A stretch of 64,000 nt of DNA from Microbacterium sp. BR1 (lineage in GTDB: Bacteria > Actinomycetota > Actinomycetes > Actinomycetales > Microbacteriaceae). The stretch spans positions 124,001 through 188,000 of the forward strand of contig NZ_NMUN01000003.1 of the NCBI RefSeq assembly GCF_002812725.1, given 5' to 3'. The translations under genes were made by a program, and so were the position numbers. Below the pieces are notes generated by a model. The model was not told the DNA's origin. It did no database searches and saw only the letters and a program-made list of their open reading frames with translations. Below are positions 57,140 to 64,000 of this stretch, piece after piece. Numbering within the stretch: position 1 is the first letter of the stretch; each line of letters begins with the position of its first letter.

Positions 57140-58539
57140 GGGATGATCCGCTCGACCTGCTCGCCGCGCTCCATCGCGAGCCGGCGCTCGGTCGGGCCCT
57201 CGCCGACGAGCGGCGACTGCCCGATCTTGTGCGAGAGCATGACGACGAACAGCCAGCCCCACTCCGACAGGGGGCGGGATTCGGCCAGGCCCTGAACGAG
57301 CAGGACCGTCATGACGAGCGTGGGCAGCAGCGTGAGCGCCTGGTACGGCCGGTCGGCCGTCAGGTCCCAACGGGGACGGTCGATCGCGAAGAACCAGGCG
57401 CGCCAGATTAGGGCGACGTACGTCAGGATCAGCAGGCCGAGGCCGATGGCGCCGACCTGGAAGAAGGCGTCGAGCCACATGTCGTGTGCGTGGAACACGG
57501 TCAGATCGTTGACGACGATCCAGCCGTCGAACTCGGGCACCCACGGCAGCCATGGGGTCGAGAACCCCCAGCCCAGGACGGGATGCTCGATCGCTCGGGC
57601 CCACACGGTCTCCCAGATGTACTCGCGCCCGGTGAGGTCGCTCGACTTGCCGAGCAGCGCCAGCACCTGATCGCGACCGAACCATGCGGCGAGTGCCCCA
57701 CCGACCCCTATCACGGCGTAGGCGATGTAGAACTTGGTGCGCTCGCCGGGTCGCCGGGTCGTCCGCATGAGCAGGGCGGTCGCCAGCACGATGGCCACCG
57801 CGATCACGGCCAACCAGACCGTTCCCGAGCTCGAACGCCAGAGCAGGAACGCGGACAGCGCGATCCATCCGTACAGCAGGGCCTTGCGCGGCGCGCCCGA
57901 GGCGATGCGGATGGCGAAGACGATGATCGCGAGCAGCGCGGCGATCGCGAGCAGGTGTGCGTTGCCGACGATGCCCTGGATGCGGCCCCCGTCGAACAGG
58001 TTGTTGCGTGACCAGTCCAGCTCGGTGACCATGTCGCCGTCCCACAGCAGGAAGTTCGGCAGGACCGGATGCCGCACGACGAGCGAGACCCAGAGCTCGA
58101 ACAGGATCGACAGCGCCATGACCCACTTGAGGGCCGACGCGATCGCGCGCACGAGCTCGCGCCAGGTCAGTACGCTCGCGATGAAGAGTCCCTGGACCGT
58201 CGTTGCGGCCAGCAGCACCCATGTCAGGACGGTCGCATCCCGCCACGTCGACCAGATCACGGATACACCGGCCCACGCGACATACGCGAGAGGCAGCCAC
58301 GGGAGCTGTCGCCAGGCGATGACGGGACGCAGCACGGCCCAGAGTGCGCCGCTGACGAGCGTCGTGACGCAGACGAGGACGACGAGGCCGACGGCGCCGA
58401 GCAGGTTGAACCAGAACGTCGTCGCGAGCGCGATGAAGAGGACGAAGATCGTGTACCCGCGCAGCATCAGGTGGCCCGTCGATTCGCGGGTGGGCGCCGC
58501 CGGAGGGGCGCCGACGGGGTGTCGCGTGTGGACGGCCAT
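57136..58539 (-). CDS. O-antigen ligase/polymerase family membrane protein (copy 1)
   Basis: A 467-residue protein and first gene of the operon of four (two ligases, GlfT2, GlfT1). It has a similar layout to the next protein: many membrane segments, a large loop beginning WDGDMVTELDWSRNNLFDGGR and the ligase signature LTGREYIWETVWARAIEHPVLGWGF, with HDMWLDAFFQVGAIGLGLL after it. The role is probably joining or polymerising a lipid-linked glycan. The ATG at 58539 follows TACCCT by 9 nt on the minus strand; an ATG at 58572 would add eleven residues. It is divergent from manA. Confidence 0.85.
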   Translation of the reverse strand: MAVHTRHPVGAPPAAPTRESTGHLMLRGYTIFVLFIALATTFWFNLLGAVGLVVLVCVTTLVSGALWAVLRPVIAWRQLPWLPLAYVAWAGVSVIWSTWRDATVLTWVLLAATTVQGLFIASVLTWRELVRAIASALKWVMALSILFELWVSLVVRHPVLPNFLLWDGDMVTELDWSRNNLFDGGRIQGIVGNAHLLAIAALLAIIVFAIRIASGAPRKALLYGWIALSAFLLWRSSSGTVWLAVIAVAIVLATALLMRTTRRPGERTKFYIAYAVIGVGGALAAWFGRDQVLALLGKSSDLTGREYIWETVWARAIEHPVLGWGFSTPWLPWVPEFDGWIVVNDLTVFHAHDMWLDAFFQVGAIGLGLLILTYVALIWRAWFFAIDRPRWDLTADRPYQALTLLPTLVMTVLLVQGLAESRPLSEWGWLFVVMLSHKIGQSPLVGEGPTERRLAMERGEQVERIIP

Positions 58540-58548
58540 GGTGGATTC

Positions 58549-58554
58549 AGGGTA
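58549..58554 (-). promoter_or_regulatory. putative -10 hexamer for the ligase operon
   Basis: TACCCT on the minus strand ends 9 nt before the ATG at 58539. It fits the start-proximal hexamer series but with wider spacing. Confidence 0.3.
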
Positions 58555-58609
58555 CCCGTATCGGCGCTGCATCCCTCGGTGGGTGAGCGCGCCACACCGC
58601 GCGCGGCAT

Positions 58610-58674
58610 GAGGACTTCGGCGCGAGAGGAGGATGCGGCGGGCTCCGGGGTCCTCGCGCCGAGCTGAACTCCTC
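58610..58674. repeat. dispersed imperfect palindrome, upstream of manA
   Basis: The left arm GAGGACTTCGGCGCGAGAGG begins at 58610 and the right arm TCCTCGCGCCGAGCTGAACT begins at 58651, with a 20-nt loop. Inner arms GGCGCGAG-GGA and TCCTCGCGCC pair. The same arms appear at 1043-1108 and more weakly at 22-70. It lies in a divergent promoter region. Confidence 0.5.
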
Positions 58675-58710
58675 ACGTGCGTGCTCAGTCGAGGCGCGGG
58701 CCCGCCCGTC

Positions 58711-58716
58711 TAGGCT
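58711..58716 (+). promoter_or_regulatory. putative -10 hexamer for leaderless manA
   Basis: TAGGCT lies 6 nt before the manA ATG at 58723; no ribosome binding site is present. Confidence 0.45.
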
Positions 58717-58722
58717 TGTCGC

Positions 58723-59913
58723 ATGCTCGTGCCCCTCACCAATGTCCCGCGCAACTACGACTGGGGTTCGCGTGACGCGATCGCCCGTTTGCAGGGCCGC
58801 GAGGCATCCGGCCCGCCCGAGGCCGAGGTGTGGTTCGGGGATCATCCCGGTGCGCCCGCCCTCGTCGGCGACGGGTCGGGGCGCACGCTCGACGCCTGGA
58901 TCTCCGAGGAGGGCGCGGCGCGGGGCATCACGACATCCCTGCCGTACCTGCTCAAGCTGCTCGCGGCAAAGTCGCCCCTGTCGATCCAGGCTCATCCGAC
59001 CCTCGAACAGGCCCGAGCGGGTTACGAGAGCGAAGAGGCCGCGGGCGTGCCGCGCGATGCCGCGCATCGCAACTATCGCGACGCCAATCACAAGCCCGAG
59101 GTGATCGTCGCCATCGATCGGGACTTCGAGGCGCTCGCGGGCTTTCGTCCGGTCGGCGAGCTTGCAGAGATTCTGGATGCCCTGGGTGTGGAGGACCCGG
59201 ATGTGCGCCACCTCCGCGACGCGCTCGATGGGACCGAAGACGATGCCCGGCGGGCGATCACCACCTTCGTCGGCGCGCTGCTGACCGGTGAAGTCGGGGG
59301 AGCGGCCGCGTTGATCGCGGCCACGGCGTCCGCGGACGCCCCGCGGTTCCGGGACGACTTCGCCGCCCTGCGTCGCATCGAAGAGGCGTATCCGGGTGAT
59401 CCCGGCGTCGTCGTCGCCCTGCTCATGAACCGCATCGTGCTCGCGGAGGGTGAGGCGCTGTTCGTGCCGGCGGGCGTGCCCCACGCCTACCTGCGAGGTC
59501 TCGGGGTCGAGATCATGGCGGCGAGCGACAACGTGCTGAGGGGCGGCCTGACGCGCAAGCACGTGGATGTTCCCGAGTTGCTGAGTGTTCTCGACGCGAG
59601 TCCGGGACCCGTCGCGCTCTTGACTCCGGTAGCCGAGGCACCGGGTGTCGACGTCTTCGCTCCCCCCGTGTCGGACTTCTCGCTGGTGCGGGTGCGGCGG
59701 AACGATGCGGCCGATGGGGAGACGCCGGTCGAGCCGCTCGGAGCCGCGATCGCCCTCGCGACGCGCGGGCGTCCGACGATCATCGGATCGACCGGATCGC
59801 TCACGCTCGCGCCCGGGGAAGCCTGCCTGATCACCCCGGATGAGGCGACCGTGCGGATCGCGGGAACGGGCGAGGTCTTCCTCGCGCGGTCCGGTCGAGC
59901 GGTGTCGGGCTGA
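58723..59913 (+). CDS. manA: mannose-6-phosphate isomerase, class I
   Basis: Interconverts fructose-6-phosphate and mannose-6-phosphate, the entry to GDP-mannose and thus to mannosyl and GDP-6-deoxyhexose donors. The 396-residue cupin-fold protein begins LTNVPRNYDWGSRDAI, and has the zinc-site regions LSIQAHPTLEQA, NYRDANHKPEV and VPAGVPHAYLRGLGVEIMAASDNVLRGGLT. These are the class I ManA signatures. ATG at 58723 follows TAGGCT. In mycobacteria manA lies near whiB2, as here. Confidence 0.96.
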   Translation: MLVPLTNVPRNYDWGSRDAIARLQGREASGPPEAEVWFGDHPGAPALVGDGSGRTLDAWISEEGAARGITTSLPYLLKLLAAKSPLSIQAHPTLEQARAGYESEEAAGVPRDAAHRNYRDANHKPEVIVAIDRDFEALAGFRPVGELAEILDALGVEDPDVRHLRDALDGTEDDARRAITTFVGALLTGEVGGAAALIAATASADAPRFRDDFAALRRIEEAYPGDPGVVVALLMNRIVLAEGEALFVPAGVPHAYLRGLGVEIMAASDNVLRGGLTRKHVDVPELLSVLDASPGPVALLTPVAEAPGVDVFAPPVSDFSLVRVRRNDAADGETPVEPLGAAIALATRGRPTIIGSTGSLTLAPGEACLITPDEATVRIAGTGEVFLARSGRAVSG

Positions 59914-59998
59914 GCCGGGCGCGCCTCCGACCGTCGACACGCCCGGTCCGGCGCGTCGTGAACGTTCATCTCCGGATTGAGGGTTTACGATGCCGCGC

Positions 59999-60028
59999 TT
60001 GACCTGGAGCGAATGACAACGGTGTAAT
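59999..60028 (+). promoter_or_regulatory. sigma70-like promoter of the whiB gene
   Basis: TTGACC at 59999-60004 and TGTAAT at 60023-60028 are separated by 18 nt and match the consensus well. Transcription would start near 60035, giving a leader of about 43 nt with GGGAG before the ATG at 60078. The rest of 59914-60077 shows nothing else. Confidence 0.55.
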
Positions 60029-60077
60029 TAGTCCTACGCGATTGCGTGTGTGGGGGGACTAAGAGGTGGGAGACGAA

Positions 60078-60398
60078 ATGGCGGGTACGGAATATCGTTC
60101 CGGCGTTCCCGACAACTGGTTCGTCGACCCGGTTAATTTGGGGGTTCCGGGAGTTCGACGGCCTGTCGAGGACGAAGATCCCTTGTCGTGGCAGACGGAC
60201 GCGTTGTGCTCGCAGACGGATCCGGAGGCCTTCTTTCCGGAGAAGGGCGGATCCACGCGAGACGCAAAGCGTGTCTGCACGACGTGCGAGGTACGCGGCC
60301 AGTGCTTGGATTACGCACTGGCCAACGATGAGCGCTTCGGCATCTGGGGCGGGCTCTCCGAGCGCGAGCGCCGCAAGCTGAAGCGTCGGGCGGTCTGA
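60078..60398 (+). CDS. WhiB-family iron-sulfur transcriptional regulator (WhiB2 type)
   Basis: A 106-residue protein with the four cysteines that hold a [4Fe-4S] cluster, C44, C67, C70 and C76 (C-x22-C-x2-C-x5-C), followed by the family turn GIWGGLSERERR and a basic C-terminus KLKRRAV for DNA or sigma-factor contact. WhiB2 (WhmD) in mycobacteria and WhiB in Streptomyces act in cell division and septation. The gene lies next to manA as in mycobacteria. ATG 60078 is chosen because GGGAG lies about 5 nt upstream; a GTG at 60066 would add four residues. A well-formed promoter precedes it. Confidence 0.94.
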   Translation: MAGTEYRSGVPDNWFVDPVNLGVPGVRRPVEDEDPLSWQTDALCSQTDPEAFFPEKGGSTRDAKRVCTTCEVRGQCLDYALANDERFGIWGGLSERERRKLKRRAV

Positions 60399-60440
60399 CA
60401 CACGCGGCGCGTTCACCCCGGCGAAGGCGCGTCGCGCGCC

Positions 60441-60446
60441 TAGGCT
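60441..60446 (+). promoter_or_regulatory. putative -10 hexamer for the gene at 60456
   Basis: TAGGCT lies 9 nt before the ATG at 60456, similar to the manA and UDP-xylose synthase starts but with wider spacing. Confidence 0.35.
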
Positions 60447-60455
60447 GACGGAGTC

Positions 60456-63400
60456 ATGCCAGCCCGTGTTCATGCTCTTCTGGTCGTGCGCGTCGATGGC
60501 GCGGACGACCAGGCGATCGGGCACCTCGAACGCACCCTAGGGGCGCTGGGCGAGGGCACCCGGCGCCCGGACGCCCTGACCCTGGTCGTCTGTGGCCGCG
60601 TCGCCCCGCGGCTGACCGAGCTCGCCTCCTCAGCCGGAGTCGAAGCCGTCATCGAGGCTCCCCGCAATACCGGCTACGCGGGTGCGGTCCGGATGGCGAG
60701 CGTCCGGCTCGGCGACGCCGACGCCATCTGGCTTCTCGCGCAGGACACGGCGCCGGATGCGGACGCGCTTCGTCTCCTCGCGGGGTCGCTCGAGCTGCAG
60801 CCTTCGGTTGCCGCGGCGGCGCCGAAACTGGTCGCGTGGGATGCCTCCGACGCGATCGTCTCGCTCGGAGTGTCGATGACCCGATACGGGCGCACCGTCG
60901 GCCTCGTGGACGGGCGACTCGACCAGGGGCAGCACGACGGGGCGGAGGACGCACTCGGCGCGGACATCCGGGGGCTGCTCGTGCGACGCGCGGTGTGGGA
61001 TCTGCTGGGCGGCATCGACCCCGCCCTGCAGGGCGCCGACGAGGGGCTCGACCTGGGTATCCGCAGTCGCCTCATCGGCGGGCGGATCGCTCTCGTCCCG
61101 GCCGCGCGCATGGCGGTCGCGGGGGACGGCGTCGCGGGCGTGCCCGCACCGCGCGATGGTCGTCGCATCCGTCAGCGGGATTTCATGGCGCGAACGGCGC
61201 AGCTGCACCGACGGCTCGTCTACGCGCTCTCCGGGCTCGTGCCGCTGATCTGGTTGAGCATCCTTCCGCTCGCCGTCGCGCGGACGATCCTGCACCTCGT
61301 TCGCAAATCACCCGGCTCCGTCCCCGGCGAATGGCGCGCGAGCGCCCTGGCGTGGGCCCGCGTGGGCGGGGTCGCCCGCGCGCGCGGCAGAATCCGGGCA
61401 GCGGCCCGCGGCACGGGAATCCGGGTCCCGTGGGCGCAGCTCGCACCGCTGCGCGTGACGCGGGCGGAGCTCGTCCGTCGATTCGACGACCCGGACGACA
61501 CGGCCACGGAAGCCGATGTGCGCACCGATCTGAGGTTCTTCACCGGTGGCGGCGCCTGGACGGTGCTCGCGGCGCTCGTGGTCGGAGCGATCGCCTTCTT
61601 CCCCCTGCTCGCCTGGAGCAGCGTCGAGGGTGGTGGTCTGCTGCCGTTGCAGTCCACCCTGCACGGCCTATGGGCCGATGCGGCATACGGTCGACGGGAA
61701 CTCGGACTGGATGTCGTGGGTCCGGCGGACCCCTTCGCCGTGATCATGGCGATCCTGGGCAGCCTGACCCCCTGGAATCCGTCGACGGCCCTCATCGTCC
61801 TCTGGGTTCTCGCCCTCCCGCTCGCGACGCTCGGTGGCTGGTATGCCGCAACGCGCCTGACCGAGCGCTCGGGCTTGCGCATCGCGGCCGCGATCCTGTG
61901 GGCCCTCGCGCCCACCTTCCTGACGGCGCTCGTGCAGGGGCGTCCCGGAGCCGTTCTGCTCCACCTGCTGCTTCCCTGGCTGTTCTACGCCGGTGCGGTG
62001 GCGCGACGATCGTGGGGTTCGGCGGGAGTGGCGTCGTTGCTCCTCGCGGCCGCGGTGGCCTGTGCCCCCTCACTTGCCCCTGCGCTCGCCGTGCTCTGGT
62101 TCGCCGCACTGGTCACCGCGGGCCGCGGTGTTGCGCGTGTCGCGTGGCTGCCGGTACCGGCGCTCGCGATGTTCGCGCCGCTGATCTGGTTCCGCGGCAT
62201 CCGCGGCGGGGACGTCTGGGGACTATTCGCGGATCCGGGACTGGTGTGGGCCGCGCCGCAGGCCACGGCGGACGTCGCGGGTCGGGCGCTCCTGGCCGCC
62301 GGATTCCCGACACCGGACCTCGCCGGGTGGACGACGTGGCTCGTCGGTTCGGGCATCGACTCCGGGGCCTCATGGTGGCTCGTGCTGCCCCTCGCTCCGC
62401 TCGCGGCTCTGGCGCTGTTGTCGCTCAGCACCCCACGCTGGCCGGTCGGCGGGACGCTCGTCGCCGTCGCGGTGGTGGGGCTCGCGTCGGCGTTCTTCGC
62501 AGCCGGATTCGTCGTGCAGTTCGCGGCGGGTGAACCCGTCGCCCTGTGGCCGGGGAACGGTCTCAGCCTCGCCTGGCTCGGCGTCGTGGGGGCGGCGGTC
62601 GTCGCTGCCGATACGCCCCTCGCGCGTCCGATCGGGGCGCTGCGTCCGTGGGCGGTCTTCGTCGCCGTGGCGGGCGTCGTCATCCTGTCGTTTCCCGCGC
62701 TCTCGGCGACGATCCAAGATCGAGCAGAGCTGCAGAACGGCCGGTCCTCCACGCTCCCCGCCTTCGTCGCCGCGGTCGGGCGCGACGATCCCGATCTCGG
62801 CACGCTCGTGCTCACACCGCTGGCCGATGGGGCCGTTTCGGCTCGCGTCGTGTGGGGTGCGAGCGAAACGCTCGGCGGCCAGACGACGCAGCTGAGCACC
62901 GCGACGGTGCCGACCGCTTCCGCGGAGCAGCTCGCGGCGCTCTCGGCCGAGCTCGTCTCGCCGAGTGTCGTCGACGTCGCCGCCGATCTCGCCGCGCAGG
63001 GCATCGGCTTCGTCCTGCTCGGAGACGGCGCGGGCACAGAGGCATCCGACGCTCTCTCGCTCCAGGCGATCGCCTCGCTGGACGCGCGCGCCGGTCTGGA
63101 CGCCGTCGGTGACACCGCACGCGGCAAGCTCTGGCGGGTCGCCGACGACATCGAACTCGCACCGCGCGCGCCGCTCAGCCGCGCGGACGTCGCGATACAG
63201 CGCGTCATCGTCGCTGGTCAGGCGGGTATCGTCCTGATCGCGCTGTTGTTGGCGTTCCCGACCGCCGCCTCGCGCCGTGCCGCGAGGTCTCGTTCACGCC
63301 TGGTGGGGATGCCGACCCGGGCGGCCGGCGCGGGTACGTCCCGGCCGCGCCCGGCGCGCGTTCGTGCCGAGCGGACCGCGCGGACCGAGCGGACCGAGAA

Positions 63401-63626
63401 CGCTGTCGCGGAGCCGACCGAGGCCGGGCACGCCGAGCCGGAGTCACCGGAATCCGAGACGACGGCGTCCGGTTCGACAGAACCCGACGCGCAGCAGCCC
63501 GAGCCCGAGCCCGAGCCCGAGCCAGAGGGCGATGGTGCTGGCGCTGGCGCTGGCGAGGAGAGCATGACCGATCGAACGCAGGACGACCGCGCGACGCGCG
63601 CGTCGGACGGAGAGGATCGCGCATGA
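60456..63626 (+). CDS. large membrane glycosyltransferase (GT2-like domain plus multi-span region)
   Basis: 1056 residues. The N-terminal part (about 1-250) is GT2-like: VRVDGADDQAIGHLERTLGA, VIEAPRNTGYAGAVRMAS, IWLLAQDTAPDADALRLLAG, with a single Asp where DxD is usual, and GLLVRRAVWDLLGGIDPAL. Then follow about twelve membrane segments (about 260-970) and an acidic low-complexity tail (EPEPEPEPE and GAGAGAGEE) coded by short DNA repeats at 63498-63560. Proteins of this layout sit beside whiB and a DUF5719 gene in many actinobacteria; substrate unknown. The stop overlaps the next gene as ATGA. Confidence 0.82.
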   Translation: MPARVHALLVVRVDGADDQAIGHLERTLGALGEGTRRPDALTLVVCGRVAPRLTELASSAGVEAVIEAPRNTGYAGAVRMASVRLGDADAIWLLAQDTAPDADALRLLAGSLELQPSVAAAAPKLVAWDASDAIVSLGVSMTRYGRTVGLVDGRLDQGQHDGAEDALGADIRGLLVRRAVWDLLGGIDPALQGADEGLDLGIRSRLIGGRIALVPAARMAVAGDGVAGVPAPRDGRRIRQRDFMARTAQLHRRLVYALSGLVPLIWLSILPLAVARTILHLVRKSPGSVPGEWRASALAWARVGGVARARGRIRAAARGTGIRVPWAQLAPLRVTRAELVRRFDDPDDTATEADVRTDLRFFTGGGAWTVLAALVVGAIAFFPLLAWSSVEGGGLLPLQSTLHGLWADAAYGRRELGLDVVGPADPFAVIMAILGSLTPWNPSTALIVLWVLALPLATLGGWYAATRLTERSGLRIAAAILWALAPTFLTALVQGRPGAVLLHLLLPWLFYAGAVARRSWGSAGVASLLLAAAVACAPSLAPALAVLWFAALVTAGRGVARVAWLPVPALAMFAPLIWFRGIRGGDVWGLFADPGLVWAAPQATADVAGRALLAAGFPTPDLAGWTTWLVGSGIDSGASWWLVLPLAPLAALALLSLSTPRWPVGGTLVAVAVVGLASAFFAAGFVVQFAAGEPVALWPGNGLSLAWLGVVGAAVVAADTPLARPIGALRPWAVFVAVAGVVILSFPALSATIQDRAELQNGRSSTLPAFVAAVGRDDPDLGTLVLTPLADGAVSARVVWGASETLGGQTTQLSTATVPTASAEQLAALSAELVSPSVVDVAADLAAQGIGFVLLGDGAGTEASDALSLQAIASLDARAGLDAVGDTARGKLWRVADDIELAPRAPLSRADVAIQRVIVAGQAGIVLIALLLAFPTAASRRAARSRSRLVGMPTRAAGAGTSRPRPARVRAERTARTERTENAVAEPTEAGHAEPESPESETTASGSTEPDAQQPEPEPEPEPEGDGAGAGAGEESMTDRTQDDRATRASDGEDRA
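63498..63560 (+). repeat. short tandem repeats coding an acidic and Gly-Ala tail
   Basis: Repeats of CCCGAG followed by repeats of GGTGCT/GGCGCT encode Pro-Glu and Gly-Ala runs at the end of the membrane glycosyltransferase. Length may vary between strains. Confidence 0.7.
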
Positions 63627-64000
63627 GGGCGACGGGCTGGCTTCGGGCGCTGACGACGAGCACACGGGTGCTCATCGGGGCGTTTCTCGCGGTCGTGATC
63701 GTCGTCGTGGTGATCGCTGCGGTCGGATTCCCCGTGCCGGGACTCACGCGAGAAGCGCTGCGCATCGTCGATACTCCGACGCCCTCCGAGTCGGTGGCTG
63801 TCTGCCCGGGACCCTTGCTGGCCACCGGCCGTACGTTCGGGGCGGCCGGCGACGTCTCGGTCGCGGGCGAGGCATCCGTCGTGTCCGGGGCTCCGGAGGG
63901 GAGCCCGCGCGAGGATTCTCTGTCAGCGCGCATCGGCGAGGGTCCGCGGGTCCTCCGGCTCGAGCCGACGGGCGACGTACCCGCCGCCCTCGCGGCCGCT
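63623..64000 (+). CDS. DUF5719 family protein, 5' part (runs off the window)
   Basis: An open frame from ATG 63623 to the window end gives 126 residues with no stop. It begins MRATGWLRALTTSTRVLIGA, a cytoplasmic start with one membrane segment (about 16-36), then extracytoplasmic sequence with SVAVCPGPLLATGRTFG, the segment typical of DUF5719 proteins. The ATG overlaps the upstream stop (ATGA), so both are coupled. In related genomes this gene follows the whiB-linked glycosyltransferase. Function unknown. Confidence 0.75.
   Translation, partial: MRATGWLRALTTSTRVLIGAFLAVVIVVVVIAAVGFPVPGLTREALRIVDTPTPSESVAVCPGPLLATGRTFGAAGDVSVAGEASVVSGAPEGSPREDSLSARIGEGPRVLRLEPTGDVPAALAAA

Noticed and set aside
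55796-58300. Open frame joining the two ligase genes into one protein
   Set aside because: The upstream half is in the wrong frame relative to the first ligase; the real second gene starts at GTG 57139 in a 4-nt overlap.
57136-59940. Open frame extending the ligase gene upstream to 59940, suggesting a 934-residue protein
   Set aside because: The upstream part overlaps manA antisense and has no family features; the membrane protein begins near 58539.

Overview
The window is high-G+C DNA (about 70% by eye) with GTG/TTG starts, many 1-4 nt stop/start overlaps, a WhiB regulator and a galactofuran assembly set. It looks like a chromosomal segment of an actinobacterium of the Microbacteriaceae, probably Microbacterium or a close relative. 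That placement is inferred from gene content and order, not from a search. No rRNA, tRNA, CRISPR array, transposase or phage gene was seen, and no gene-free stretch exceeds about 230 bases.

Layout. (1) 1-5.9 kb, conserved flank: a DUF559 protein, birA, a small PH-domain membrane protein, purK, purE and a LytR-CpsA-Psr (LCP) glycopolymer transferase. (2) 6-10.7 kb, minus strand: a DUF4012 membrane protein, two related small secreted surface proteins (one ending in an LAxTG-type sortase signal) and a polyprenyl-phosphate sugar synthase fused to a GtrA domain. (3) 10.8-33 kb, accessory glycan region: a Wzm/Wzt-type ABC exporter, several glycosyltransferases, three consecutive large GT2-GT4 fusion proteins, two paralogous GT-C-like membrane proteins, a UbiA-HAD fusion with GtrA and a GT4 enzyme, a soluble CapD-like dehydratase, an SDR enzyme, and a secreted LGFP-repeat protein with three near-identical 312-bp repeats. 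(4) 33-43 kb, minus strand: dTDP-L-rhamnose genes (rfbA, rfbB, fused rmlC-rmlD), a GDP-6-deoxyhexose pair (gmd plus an Rmd-like reductase), a Wzx-like flippase and three glycosyltransferases. (5) 43.5-50 kb: two more glycosyltransferases, UDP-xylose synthesis (UXS and Ugd, convergent) and a DUF6541-like membrane protein. (6) 50-58.5 kb: glf, a second Wzm/Wzt pair, GlfT1- and GlfT2-like galactofuranosyltransferases and two O-antigen-ligase-like proteins. (7) 58.7 kb to the end, conserved flank: manA, a WhiB2-type regulator, a giant membrane glycosyltransferase and the start of a DUF5719 gene.

How it fits together. The genes supply nucleotide sugars (dTDP-L-Rha, GDP-D-Rha or a related 6-deoxyhexose, UDP-GlcA/UDP-Xyl, UDP-Galf) and probably polyprenyl-phosphate sugars. 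They assemble lipid-linked glycans, export them by two ABC transporters and one flippase, extend or polymerise them outside the membrane (GT-C enzymes, ligases), and attach them to peptidoglycan (LCP). At least two glycans are implied. The flanking order (birA, PH protein, purK, purE, LCP on one side; manA, whiB on the other) resembles a wall-glycan locus of mycobacteria, so the centre reads as a large variable wall-polysaccharide island inside a conserved frame.

The most interesting points are the galactan module; the UbiA-HAD/GtrA module without visible DprE1/DprE2; the three GT2-GT4 fusions whose two active sites are degraded in different combinations; the 312-bp repeat gene that stops at the same point within its repeat unit where the next block would begin; and a series of TANNNT hexamers 6-9 nt before start codons, which suggests widespread leaderless transcription.
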